Part shown: one piece after another, positions 45,800 through 54,311 of the stretch
How positions within the stretch are numbered: position 1 is the first letter of the stretch
How the letters are laid out: every line of letters starts with the position of its first letter
DNA from: Amycolatopsis pithecellobii
Lineage (GTDB): Bacteria; Actinomycetota; Actinomycetes; Mycobacteriales; Pseudonocardiaceae
Direction: 5' to 3'
Length of the DNA: 64,000 nucleotides
NCBI RefSeq assembly: GCF_009707865.1
Contig: NZ_WMBA01000022.1
Coordinates: 40,196-104,195 of the forward strand
Notes under the pieces: model-generated
Told to the model about the DNA's origin: nothing
Database searches by the model: none
The model's input: the letters and a program-made list of their open reading frames with translations, nothing else
Position numbers and translations under genes: made by a program

Positions 45800-46540
45800 T
45801 GTTGTCGTGGCGGCGTTGGAGTCCACGCCGGAGAATGCCACGCACTGGTCGCGAGCGTCCATTGCTCACGAATCGGGCTGTCCGAGCTGACCATCGGACG
45901 GATCCGGACGACATTCGACCTCAAGCCACACATGCCGAGCTCGTTCAAGCTCTCCACCGGATCCCAGTTCATGGCCAAGGTCGTGGATGTCGTTGGCCTG
46001 TACTACAAATCCGCGCGAAAAGGCAATGGTGGGCTGCGTCGACGAGAAGGTGCGAAGCCAAGCCCTGGACCGATCCCAGGCGATGTTCCCGACGATGTCG
46101 GGCACCCCCCGAGCGGCGCACCTACGGCTACATCCGCCACTGCATCACCACCCTGTTCACCGCGTTCACCATCACTGAGGGCCACCATCATCGGCGAACT
46201 GCACCATCGGCACCGTGCGGTGGAGTTCGAGAAGTTTCTTGTCACCATCGACAAGGCGGTGCCCACTGAACTGGACATGCACCGTTTCCACATGCACTTC
46301 TCACGGACCGGATCAAGTTGGATCAATCAGGTTGAGTGGTGGTTCAGCCTGTCAACGGACGAACTCGTCCGTCGCGGCGTCCGTACTTCGGCGCGAGCGC
46401 TGGAGCAGGACATCACCCCGTGGATCGAGAACTGGAATCAGAACCCCGAATCCTTCACCTGGAACAAAACCGCTGACGAGATCGTGAACTCTCTCGCTGC
46501 CTATCTCGCCACGATCATCCACCTTGCCACCAAAGACTAG
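45800..46540 (+). mobile_element. IS630-family transposase remnant (right of the Rieske gene at 44455)
   Basis: The 5' part reads [20 protein letters not shown], then [20 protein letters not shown], then FKLSTGSQFMAKVVDVVGLY. After a frame change, CVDEKVRSQALDRSQ, then TIIGELHHRHRAVEFEKFLV, FHMHFSRTGSSWINQVEWWF and NKTADEIVNSLAAYLATI lead to the TAG at 46540. A segment around the second catalytic Asp is deleted (LDMHRFHMHF). It is less decayed than, and different in sequence from, the copy at 43785, so the two did not arise by recent duplication. Confidence 0.82.
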
Positions 46541-46564
46541 GGGTCGCCCGCAACTCGTCCGTGG

Positions 46565-47707
46565 CTATTGAGCTCCGGCCCCGACGTGACGGTTCGCCCA
46601 CTCGACGGCGGCCCGATAGAAATCGGTGGCCCCGACGTCCTGGGACTGGTTGTGACCGGCATCCGCCTGACTGTAGCCCTCGATACTGGGCGACTGCGGG
46701 TAGTACGGGCGCTCCCTGTCCACCACCGCTCGATCGCTCGAGCAGTCCAGCCCAGGCTCAGACCCGCACAGGAAGAAATCCTTCGACCCCACCGTGAACA
46801 GGATCGGCACGGTGATGTTGTGTGGCAACCCTGCCTGATTCACGAAGAGCGCGCCCACCAGTGGATCACCCGGCTGCGGGTCGGCATCGGCATTGCGGAC
46901 CACCTGAGGATCGGCGGATGGGCCGAAGAACAGGTGCCCCGCCACGCCCGGTCGGCGCGTGAGGTAGCCGAGAGGGGCTGTGGCGAACTGCGGGTAGAGC
47001 TGGACCGGGATCATCGAACCAGGAACGAATTGGGCCACATTCGTCAACTCGAGATTGTGCAGGTAGCCACTCGCGATGACGCCGTCGACGTTCTTGAACT
47101 GTTCGGCGACCGTCTGGGCGATCCAGTTTCCGTATGAGTGGCCGACGATGATGGCCTTCCGGTAGACGGTTCCGTCAACTTTCCCCGCCCGGACCTGGTC
47201 GACAAGCTGGCCGACGGTGTCGACCTGGTTCGGGCCACCCGCGAGGACCGCCGGCGGGAAATCGCTGCGCCCCACGCCCAGCCGGTCGATGGTGAACGTC
47301 GCGTATCCGGCTTTCACCGCGGCATCGACATAAGAATAACTCTCCGGTTTGTACGCGGGATCCCAGTAGGTGTGGTCGAGTGTGAAACCGTGGACGAGGA
47401 CCTGGACCGTACTCGGGTCGACCCCCGCCGGTTTGCAGAGCTGACCGTAGATCCGGTAGGTGCCGAAACCGGTCAGCGCGCTGTTCGCGGCCTGGCGCGC
47501 CGCTTCGTAGGCGGGGTCGAGTGGTCCTGTCGCGAGTTCACCGACTGGCCGGATCTGCACCGGCACCCAGTGGTCGGTGCACTCCTTGGCCGCCCCGGCC
47601 GGCTGCGCCCCGGCTCCCGGGGCGGGTGATAGCGCGACCAGCGCCAAGCCGACCGCCGCGATCATTTTCGTCCTGCTTCGTAGCGCGCTCATCGTTGAGT
47701 GCAACAT
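46565..47707 (-). CDS. Secreted alpha/beta hydrolase
   Basis: Exported hydrolase of 380 aa. The N-terminus has RSRTKMIAAVGLALVALSPA followed by AQPAGA, a signal peptide with likely cleavage near residue 36. VLVHGFTLDHTYWD is the oxyanion region, IVGHSYGNWIA the nucleophile elbow, and ADAGHNQSQDV the catalytic His. Paired cysteines (ECTDHW and LCKPAG; FLCGSEPGLDC) suggest disulfides. ATG 47707 has GGAG eight bases upstream. A TTCCG-N5-CGGAA site lies 142 bp upstream. It may release an aromatic acid from an ester outside the cell. Confidence 0.87.
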   Translation of the reverse strand: MLHSTMSALRSRTKMIAAVGLALVALSPAPGAGAQPAGAAKECTDHWVPVQIRPVGELATGPLDPAYEAARQAANSALTGFGTYRIYGQLCKPAGVDPSTVQVLVHGFTLDHTYWDPAYKPESYSYVDAAVKAGYATFTIDRLGVGRSDFPPAVLAGGPNQVDTVGQLVDQVRAGKVDGTVYRKAIIVGHSYGNWIAQTVAEQFKNVDGVIASGYLHNLELTNVAQFVPGSMIPVQLYPQFATAPLGYLTRRPGVAGHLFFGPSADPQVVRNADADPQPGDPLVGALFVNQAGLPHNITVPILFTVGSKDFFLCGSEPGLDCSSDRAVVDRERPYYPQSPSIEGYSQADAGHNQSQDVGATDFYRAAVEWANRHVGAGAQ

Positions 47708-47848
47708 GGGGTGATCTCCATTTCGTCGCGGAGAACTCAGCGCCGCGTTCGACTGAAACCCGGAGCCACGGCGGGTTTCCCGCGACAGCTCCGATCGTGT
47801 GACGAGGAAACCCCAGGCGTACGGGAACAACAAGCCACTGAGCCAAAG

Positions 47849-47863
47849 TTCCGTTAAGCGGAA
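47849..47863. promoter_or_regulatory. TTCCG-N5-CGGAA palindrome (copy 4), between iclR-type and hydrolase genes
   Basis: Perfect repeat with spacer TTAAG, 142 bp upstream of the hydrolase ATG and 23 bp beyond the end of the IclR-type gene. It implies that the hydrolase has its own regulated promoter. Confidence 0.7.
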
Positions 47864-47885
47864 TCGCGGCTGAACGAGGGCCACA

Positions 47886-48677
47886 TCAGCCTTCGGCGGG
47901 CGCCGGCGCGGAGTCCGGCGACGTGCCGCTGAGATCGAGGCAGATGCGGTCGGCCGTGCGACGCGCCAGCCGGACCCGTTGCAGCGCAGCGGATCTCGTG
48001 TAGTCGCTCGTCGGCCCGGTGACGGCGAGCGCCGCGATGACGTCCCCATTGCCCGAGTAGATCGGGACGGCCACGGCGGAGGTGCCGTCCAAACTCTCGT
48101 CGACCTGCACCGCGTAACCAAACTGGCGCACCAGCGTGAGTTCCCGGGTCAGCCCATGCTTGGACGCGATGGTCCTTTTCGCGCAAACCGGCAGGTGGTC
48201 CTCGGGATAGAGACGGTCAAGGTCCTTCTGGCTCAGCGCCGAGAGCAACACCTTGCCCGAAGCCAGGGAATGCAGTGGGCGACTGGAGACCACGTCCGGG
48301 GTGGCGAGAACGGCCGCCGTGCTCCAGCACAGGTCCCACGACAGCGCGCGTGGAAGATCGAGGTGAATGAGCCAGACCTGCGCCGGCAAATGATCGCTGA
48401 GCTCCTGCAGATGCCGGTGCGCCAACCTCCGCAGCTTGACATGCGACACCGCGGTGAGTGCGATGTCGATCAGGCCGTGGCCGGCTTCGTATCGACGACC
48501 GTCGTCCTGCTGTCGCACGAAGCCCTCGGCGACGAGTGTCGCCAATACGCGATGCGCGGAGGACGGCGATACATCCAGCAAATGCGCCACCTCGGTCACC
48601 GACAACGACGGCGTCCGCTGGAGCGCCTTCAAAGCCCGCAATGCTTTCTGAGCTGAGCTCAGTGTCGCACCACTCAT
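47886..48677 (-). CDS. IclR family transcriptional regulator
   Basis: Regulator of 263 aa. The winged helix is ALRALKALQRTPSLSVTEVA, then HLLDVSPSSAHRVLATLVAE (residues about 10-60). The effector domain contains SLASGKVLLSALSQKDLDRL, LTRELTLVRQFGYAVQVDES and AVAVPIYSGNGDVIAALAVT. ATG 48677 is chosen because AAGGA lies eight bases upstream. It lies in the middle of the Rieske/LigB island, surrounded by four of the five TTCCG-N5-CGGAA sites, and is the best candidate for the protein that binds them. The effector is probably an aromatic acid. Confidence 0.9.
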   Translation of the reverse strand: MSGATLSSAQKALRALKALQRTPSLSVTEVAHLLDVSPSSAHRVLATLVAEGFVRQQDDGRRYEAGHGLIDIALTAVSHVKLRRLAHRHLQELSDHLPAQVWLIHLDLPRALSWDLCWSTAAVLATPDVVSSRPLHSLASGKVLLSALSQKDLDRLYPEDHLPVCAKRTIASKHGLTRELTLVRQFGYAVQVDESLDGTSAVAVPIYSGNGDVIAALAVTGPTSDYTRSAALQRVRLARRTADRICLDLSGTSPDSAPAPAEG

Positions 48678-48729
48678 CGTTCTCGTCCTTGAGGTCGATG
48701 CGTATCCGTGGGGCACATGTCGTCCGCCT

Positions 48730-49719
48730 TCACAGGTCGAGCACGAGGGTGGCGGAGACTGATCGGGAACAGCAGGGCGTGAAGCAGTCGTTGCGCTCTT
48801 TTTGCTCCGGCGTGAGGAAGGAGTCCCGATGATCGGGGACACCGTCGAGGACCGGCGTCACACAGGTACCACAGACGCCTGACTCACACGAATAGTCGAT
48901 TTCTATTCCCTCGTTTTCAAGCGCTTCCAGGACCGTCTCGTCAGCTTGGACCACGAGCGTCCGATCCGAGCGCGCCAGCTGAATTTCGAAAGCCTCGTCG
49001 CCTTCGCTGCCGGCCGCGGGCTCAGCGGTGAACCGTTCGAAGCGGACCGCATCGGAGGGCCACCGATGGCCGTACGCACGGGCGACGACAGCGTCCAGGA
49101 AGCCCGGCGGCCCGCAGATGTAGAGTCGATCGCCCGGAACATACGGCGTCACGGCCGCTTCGAGGTCCGGGCGACCGGACACCGATTCGTCGTCGAAGTG
49201 GAATCGGATCTTCCCCGGGTACGACTCCAGCAGCCGGCGCCGGAACGCCGCATGCTCCTCGCCCCGGCAGAAATAATGCACCACGAAGTCGCTCTGATGC
49301 CGGGTGAGTTGCGCGGCCATGCTGAGCAGCGGAGTGATGCCGATGCCCCCGGCGACAAGGTGACTACGGCCTGGCGCGTTTTCCTCAAGAGGGAAATTGT
49401 TACGGGGGTGGCTGATGGTGACGACATCACCCTCGTGCACGTTGTCGTGGACCGCCGTCGAACCCCCGCGGGATCTTTCGACCCGCAGGACGCCCAGTTC
49501 ATAGCGGTCGGACTCGGCGGGGTCGTTGCACAGCGAATACTGCCGCACCAGCCCGGACTTGAGATGAAGGTCGATATGGGAACCGGCCGTGAAGGCAGGC
49601 AACCGCTCGCCTTCCAGCGGGACCAGCGTCAGGTTGCAGACACCGGTCGTCTCCATGAGTTTCGCCGACACCCGGACCGACAGTTTTCCTGGGCCCGGCA
49701 AGGAATCCAGCTCTGTCAT
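48730..49719 (-). CDS. Oxygenase reductase, FMN/NAD(P)H and 2Fe-2S ferredoxin domains (VanB-like)
   Basis: A 329-aa phthalate-dioxygenase-reductase-type protein. RQYSLCNDPAESDRYELGV binds the flavin, LVAGGIGITPLLSMAAQLT the nucleotide, YICGPPGFLDAVV the NAD, and DYSCESGVCGTCVTPVLDG with the later CFTPCCSRS supplies the [2Fe-2S] cysteines. It starts three bases after the truncated Rieske frame at 49723, its original partner, so it may now serve the other Rieske oxygenases of the island. Confidence 0.92.
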   Translation of the reverse strand: MTELDSLPGPGKLSVRVSAKLMETTGVCNLTLVPLEGERLPAFTAGSHIDLHLKSGLVRQYSLCNDPAESDRYELGVLRVERSRGGSTAVHDNVHEGDVVTISHPRNNFPLEENAPGRSHLVAGGIGITPLLSMAAQLTRHQSDFVVHYFCRGEEHAAFRRRLLESYPGKIRFHFDDESVSGRPDLEAAVTPYVPGDRLYICGPPGFLDAVVARAYGHRWPSDAVRFERFTAEPAAGSEGDEAFEIQLARSDRTLVVQADETVLEALENEGIEIDYSCESGVCGTCVTPVLDGVPDHRDSFLTPEQKERNDCFTPCCSRSVSATLVLDL

Positions 49720-49722
49720 GGA

Positions 49723-50016
49723 TCAGACGCCGACCTTCGCAGCCGCCGTTTCCCGCCTTTCGGCCCGAGTCCTGGTGAGCATCGACTGCTGGGCCTCCAG
49801 AACCACGTGGAAGAGCCGCACGTTGAATCCGCCTTCCGGGTCGCGATGCCGATAGGCTCCGCGGCCCGTTTCGAGAGCTCCGCTCCACTGGAGATCGACC
49901 GCCGTCCCGTCCGCTCCGCGGAGAACGACGGGGTGGTCACAGATCGTTCGCGCCAGTGGGGCGTCACGGACCTCACCCGCCCAAGCCTCGATGTACGAGG
50001 CGTTCTTGATCAACAT
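49723..50016 (-). pseudogene. Internally deleted Rieske oxygenase (N- and C-terminal ends fused)
   Basis: The first 40 codons (MLIKNASYIEAWAGEVRDAP, then LARTICDHPVVL) match the start of VanA-like oxygenases. From about residue 66 the sequence (FHVVLEAQQSMLTRTRAERR) matches the family's C-terminus. The Rieske cluster and iron site between them are gone, so the 97-aa product cannot be an oxygenase. It is still an open frame, placed directly before the reductase gene, and may persist only to keep that gene translated. Confidence 0.8.
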
Positions 50017-50170
50017 GAATACTCCCTCGCCCTTGAGACAGCACCGGTCACGACGGCGGTGCGAAGCATGCTCGGTCCATCGTGACCCACCAAACGTCGA
50101 TAGTCAACATTCCGCAAGTTATGAACACGGATTCTGTATCAGGTGGAGGACGGTGAGACCTCCTCCTCGG

Positions 50171-50770
50171 TCAGAATCCATAGAGGGCAAGGGTTGTCTC
50201 ACCCTGGCGCAGTTGCTCGATGTAGTGCGCTTCGAGGCCGTCGCGGGCCACCGAGCGGGCGCAGATCGAATCGGCCTCTGCTGCCGGAACGCAGACCACC
50301 CCGTCGGCGTCGCCGACCACCAGATCCCCGAGGTGCACTTCGACGTCGCCGATGGTGGTTGGTTCAGCGAGCTCGCCGTTGCCGGCCGGGTCCTTGGCCG
50401 TACCGCGGATGCAGACGCGCTCGGCGAACACGGGCCAGCCCAGTTCCTGTAGCCGGCGAGAGTCACGGATGCCGCCGTAGATCACGAGTCCACCGAGCCT
50501 GCGGGCTATCGCAGCCTCCGCAAGCACTTCGCCAAAGTAGCCGTGGTCGAACCCGCCGCCACAGTCGACGACCAGGACTTCACCCGGGCTGGCGGCGTAA
50601 ACGGCACGGTGGAGCCATAAGTTGTCACCGGGAGGCATCTGCACGGGAAACGCTGGTCCCTGCACACACATGCTCGGAGCCAGCGGTTTGATGGCGGATG
50701 GCAGGGCGCCGATGCGCCCGGCGGCCTCGTGGACGGTGGCCGAGCTGAGGGTCGTCATGGTGCTGCTCAC
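50171..50770 (-). CDS. RraA-family protein (aldolase-like), copy 3 in the operon
   Basis: A 199-aa RraA/HMG-CHA aldolase-family protein. GEVLVVDCGGGFDHGYFGEV and RLGGLVIYGGIRDSRRLQEL hold the conserved Gly and Arg-Asp pair of the metal/substrate site, and LGDLVVGDADGVVCVPAAEA is the family strand. GTG 50770 overlaps the previous stop as GTGA and has GGGAG seven bases upstream. Members cleave 4-hydroxy-4-methyl-2-oxoglutarate or 4-carboxy-4-hydroxy-2-oxoadipate, the last step of protocatechuate 4,5-cleavage. This copy lacks the acidic residues after RD seen in copy 1. Confidence 0.85.
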   Translation of the reverse strand: MSSTMTTLSSATVHEAAGRIGALPSAIKPLAPSMCVQGPAFPVQMPPGDNLWLHRAVYAASPGEVLVVDCGGGFDHGYFGEVLAEAAIARRLGGLVIYGGIRDSRRLQELGWPVFAERVCIRGTAKDPAGNGELAEPTTIGDVEVHLGDLVVGDADGVVCVPAAEADSICARSVARDGLEAHYIEQLRQGETTLALYGF

Positions 50771-51438
50771 CGTGCTGCTCCCGTACAATGCTGTAGTTCG
50801 TGATAACCGTGGGCAGACCTGGCTTCGCGCAGGCTCGCCCCCTCAGTGACCTGGTCGCGGATCCGGCCTTCAGCTGACTCGATCTCCTCCGCAGCGGCCA
50901 GGATGTCGGCCTCACGAAAGCGCGGGAGGACGACGAGTCCGTCGCCGTCGCCGAGAAGCAGGTCCCCGGGTTCCACGCGGATGCCCCCGATGGACACCGC
51001 GATCCGAGTAGCCTCGACGCGGACTCGGTCCTTTCCGGTGCGCATCCAGTTCCCGCGGCTGAAAACGGGATAATCGAGCGCCAGGCTGCGGTCCACGTCG
51101 CGGCAGACCCCGTCGATCACCGTGCCCTCGACCCCACGCCGATGGGCGGTGACGGTAAGCAGGTCGCCCCACACGGTCGCGTCGAGGCGGGACTGGTTGT
51201 CGAGCACGACCACATCGCCGGGGCCCAGATCGTCTATGTAGTCCCCGACGGTGCCGCGGTCCTCGCCCACGGGCCCGTACCGCAGCGTCCACGCGCGGCC
51301 GCAGAGCCGGAACCGGCGGTCCAGCGGGGCGATGCCCAGCGCCTGTCCGGCGATACCGAGCCGGTCCAGCGCGTCGGACACTGCGGAAGTGGACAGTGCG
51401 CGACAACGTCGCACCGGATCAGCGTGCGTCGGGGTCAA
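50767..51438 (-). CDS. RraA-family protein, copy 2 in the operon
   Basis: A 223-aa member of the same family. VSDALDRLGIAGQALGIAPL opens the fold, GDVVVLDNQSRLDATVWGDL and GVEGTVIDGVCRDVDRSLAL carry the metal and substrate site (RD), and VEPGDLLLGDGDGLVVLPRF follows. TTG 51438 is supported by GGAG eight bases upstream; GTG 51414 is an alternative. It overlaps the genes before and after it, so the three copies are translated as a coupled block. Confidence 0.85.
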   Translation of the reverse strand: MTPTHADPVRRCRALSTSAVSDALDRLGIAGQALGIAPLDRRFRLCGRAWTLRYGPVGEDRGTVGDYIDDLGPGDVVVLDNQSRLDATVWGDLLTVTAHRRGVEGTVIDGVCRDVDRSLALDYPVFSRGNWMRTGKDRVRVEATRIAVSIGGIRVEPGDLLLGDGDGLVVLPRFREADILAAAEEIESAEGRIRDQVTEGASLREARSAHGYHELQHCTGAAR

Positions 51439-52105
51439 GGCTGAGCTCCTCGTAGTTCGTGCCCATCACTGTCGTGACAGGGGTACCGGCCGCAATGGAG
51501 CCGGCCATGGCGGCTTCGGTGGCGGCGATGTGCGCGGCCACCCTCAGCACCTCGTCGGCCTGGTCCGCGGGAATCACGACCACGCCACCGTGATCGGCGC
51601 GCACCAGGTCACCGGGGGCGACGGACAACCCGCCGAATTCGACCGGTTCTCCCCACGCCACCTCGACGGCGCGACCACGCGCGCTGACCGACGTGCTGCC
51701 GAGCCCGTAGACGGGGAGCCCGGCCTCGCGGGCTTCGTCGGTGTCGCGGGCCGCTCCGTCGACCACGACACCTTCGACGCCCCGCGCAGCGGCGGCCCGA
51801 GAGAGAAGCCCGCCCCACCCTGCGCAGTCGGTCCGGCCATGATGAGCCACCACCAGCACGTCTCCCGGACCCGAAGCGTCCACCGCGGCGGTCCCCAGAT
51901 GCCGGGCAGGCCGGACGCGGCCACGGGCCGGACCGAGATCGACGGTCGTGGCCCGGCCGGTGAGGACGCGGTCGGCCGACAGTGGCCGGAGCCCAGGGAT
52001 GGCTCCCCGCAACCCGAGCCGATCCAGCGCGTCGGACACGGCGCAGGTGTCCAGGTCCTGCAAGCGGCGGATCTGTACGTCCGGATCTGCCTGTGTCACT
52101 GCCAT
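51419..52105 (-). CDS. RraA-family protein, copy 1 in the operon (LigK-like aldolase candidate)
   Basis: A 228-aa member with VSDALDRLGLRGAIPGLRPL, GDVLVVAHHGRTDCAGWGGL and GVEGVVVDGAARDTDEAREA. The last keeps the R-D-x2-E/D arrangement of characterised CHA/HMG aldolases, so this is the best candidate for a true pyruvate-releasing aldolase. ATG 52105 lies ten bases inside the end of the LigB-like gene. The order dioxygenase then aldolases supports ring cleavage followed by aldol fission. Confidence 0.85.
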   Translation of the reverse strand: MAVTQADPDVQIRRLQDLDTCAVSDALDRLGLRGAIPGLRPLSADRVLTGRATTVDLGPARGRVRPARHLGTAAVDASGPGDVLVVAHHGRTDCAGWGGLLSRAAAARGVEGVVVDGAARDTDEAREAGLPVYGLGSTSVSARGRAVEVAWGEPVEFGGLSVAPGDLVRADHGGVVVIPADQADEVLRVAAHIAATEAAMAGSIAAGTPVTTVMGTNYEELSLDPDAR

Positions 52106-53076
52106 GCCAGGAATCCCATCGCACAGCCGGTGCCGGCGGCCGAGCGCACGATCGGCACATATTCGTGCCAATCGACCTCGTGCCCCTCCATCGCACCGGC
52201 GACGGTCACCCAGTTCCGGATCTCCGACGAACCGCTGTTGAGCAGGTCGGTTGGCAGGCGGCACAAGGTATCCGCGTCATGCTCGACGATGGCCCGCAGC
52301 AGCGAGCGATCGAGTTCCTCGTTCACCACGAAATGCGACAGGCCGCCAGAGGCCAGGAGTGCCACCCTGGCGTCGGACTCCGATTTCGCGAGGACCCGGG
52401 CCAGGGCCTGACCCAGCTCGTAGCACCGCCGGGGGCTGGGCTGGTTCGGTGCGTAGTAGGTGTTGAGCATGAACGGGATGACGGGGACGGTTTCCGGAAG
52501 CAAGAGCCGGTGGATCGGGAAACCGTAGGCGTGCCCGAACCCTTTCCCGGCCGGCGTCGCCGACATCCAGCCCACGTCGATCCGTTCGTCCATCAGGCCG
52601 ACGGCGATTTCGCGGGCCAGCGCGGCGTCACCCCGGAACGTGAATTCCTCGTCCATCAGGTAACCGGCCGCCACCTCCTTGAAAAACTCGGAATCGTGAT
52701 CGTCCAGGAGACTGGTCACCATTTCGTCGGCGGCGGAAAGCGACATCGCGGGCTGGTTGGTGGAATCGAACAGTTCGTGCTGATCGTCTCCGACCACCAG
52801 TACCACGTCCGGGGCCGCCCGCCGGAGATCGTCACGCAGCCGGTCCAGTGACTCCTGGCAACGCTTCCACTGGGCCTGCCAAACATCGATCGTCGTGGCG
52901 CTGTCGAAACGATTTCCTGCCGCAGCGGCAAGATCGGCGAAACTGCGCAGCGCACCGGACCCGTCGTAGAGTTCCGGATTGTGACGATCGTGTTCGGCGC
53001 GTTCGGCCCACAGGTGGGGTGGCGCGACGAGCAACGGGCTGTGGGAGGTACCGGCGCCGAAAACGAGTGCGGCCAT
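52096..53076 (-). CDS. Class III extradiol ring-cleavage dioxygenase, LigB-type
   Basis: Fe(II) dioxygenase of 326 aa in the LigB superfamily (protocatechuate 4,5- or gallate dioxygenase catalytic chain). FGAGTSHSPLLVAPPHLW, VLVVGDDQHELFD and LLASGGLSHFVVNEELDRSL contain the expected metal and catalytic histidines. ALAREIAVGLMDERIDVGW and PFMLNTYYAPNQPSPRRCYE are family blocks. No separate LigA-type small chain is adjacent, so it may act alone, as some gallate-type enzymes do with a fused or absent small domain. It overlaps the first RraA gene. Confidence 0.87.
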   Translation of the reverse strand: MAALVFGAGTSHSPLLVAPPHLWAERAEHDRHNPELYDGSGALRSFADLAAAAGNRFDSATTIDVWQAQWKRCQESLDRLRDDLRRAAPDVVLVVGDDQHELFDSTNQPAMSLSAADEMVTSLLDDHDSEFFKEVAAGYLMDEEFTFRGDAALAREIAVGLMDERIDVGWMSATPAGKGFGHAYGFPIHRLLLPETVPVIPFMLNTYYAPNQPSPRRCYELGQALARVLAKSESDARVALLASGGLSHFVVNEELDRSLLRAIVEHDADTLCRLPTDLLNSGSSEIRNWVTVAGAMEGHEVDWHEYVPIVRSAAGTGCAMGFLAWQ

Positions 53077-53134
53077 GCGGTGAATCCTTCATGTGGTCGA
53101 TGGGGGGACGAAAAAAGTGCGGGACCCGCGCCGG

Positions 53135-54174
53135 TTACGACGCGACGAGACCACCGCGGTTCGCAAGGCGCTCCATGATCTTCTTGACCTGGAGTCGTGC
53201 CGCGTCCGAGGTGATCGCCACCAGGTGGTCGTCGTCGCCGAACTGCTTGAGACGCGCGGCCTGCCCTTCCAGCATTTCCTTGTCCTCGTCGAGTGCGATG
53301 GACACACCCTTGAACAGGGACTCGATCGCGTCCGGCTTCCTCGGGTTGTAGCGCGTGGAAATGGAGAAGAAGTAGAGGCAGCTGTCCTCGGTCTCCGGGG
53401 TGATCCCGTGGATGATCCGGATCTCCAGGCCGCCCTCGCGCCGGCCTTCCCGGGCGCCGGTGCCGGCGTCCTTCGACCCGCTGTACTGCACGATGCACCC
53501 CGGGGTGCGCAGGTCGAGCTCCTGCCAGCGGTCGACCGCCCCGGCGAACTCCGAGACACTCCCGTAAGTGCTCGCGGGTGTCGACCCCATCATCCAGCGG
53601 GTGAACTTCAGCCCATCCTCACGAATGTCGAGCTCGGTTTCGGCAGTCACGTGGTCGTCGGCGTTGCCGCTGCCCACCGTGCTCGCGTGCAGATAGGCCA
53701 GATGAGTCAGATCCATGAGGTTGTCCACCAGCAGCAGACTGTTGGCGTGCACCCGCAGCAGCGCCCGCCGGTTCGGCCACTCGTCGGGTTGGCCGTGCCA
53801 GGGGTAACGGACGATCCGGGACGGGTCGGCCTTGGCCGGATCGCCCAGCCACACCCACACCATGTCGTCGACCTCGTGCACGGGGTAGGCCTGGATGTGC
53901 GCTTTCCGGGGGATTCGCTCCTGCCCCGGGATCAGCACGCACCGGCCGTCCGATCGAACTCGATGCCGTGGTAAGCACATTGGACGTGACTGCCCAGCGT
54001 GCGGCCGAGGGAAAGCGGTGCCGCGCGGTGGCTGCACTCGTCGCGCAGGCAGGCGACGGCTCCGTCGGCGGTGCGGTAGAGAACGATCGGTTCGGTGCCC
54101 AGGGTCCTGGCCAGCGGACGATCCGTCACGTCATCGCTCCACGCAACGACATACCAGCAGTCACGAATGATCAT
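53135..54174 (-). pseudogene. VanA-like Rieske oxygenase with one frameshift
   Basis: ATG 54174, after a strong GGAGGAGG, gives MIIRDCWYVVAWSDDVTDRP and the complete Rieske motif (DECSHRAAPLSLGR, then QCAYHGIEF). At about 53952 one base is missing; restoring it joins GIEF to DGRCVLIPGQERIPRKAHIQ and then to LVDNLMDLTHLAYLH, the intact iron site, and the normal C-terminus. It is about two-thirds similar by eye to the oxygenase at 44455. If the indel is a sequencing error this is a functional demethylase heading the LigB/RraA operon; otherwise that operon has lost its first enzyme. Confidence 0.83.
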
Positions 54175-54311
54175 CGCGCCCCTCCTCCTCGAGAGTCACC
54201 ATTACACGGAGTGCCAATGGATATCCGGGCCGTTTCCAAGGTTTCCGGCCGGCACCACTTCGGACCAGTAGACGGCGGACCCGGCGCGACCGGCAAGGAA
54301 CCCGGGACTAT

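Noticed and set aside
50112..50126. Possible sixth TTCCG-N5-CGGAA site upstream of the deleted Rieske/reductase genes
   Set aside because: Only the left arm matches (TTCCGCAAGTTATGA); the right arm fits at one of five bases.
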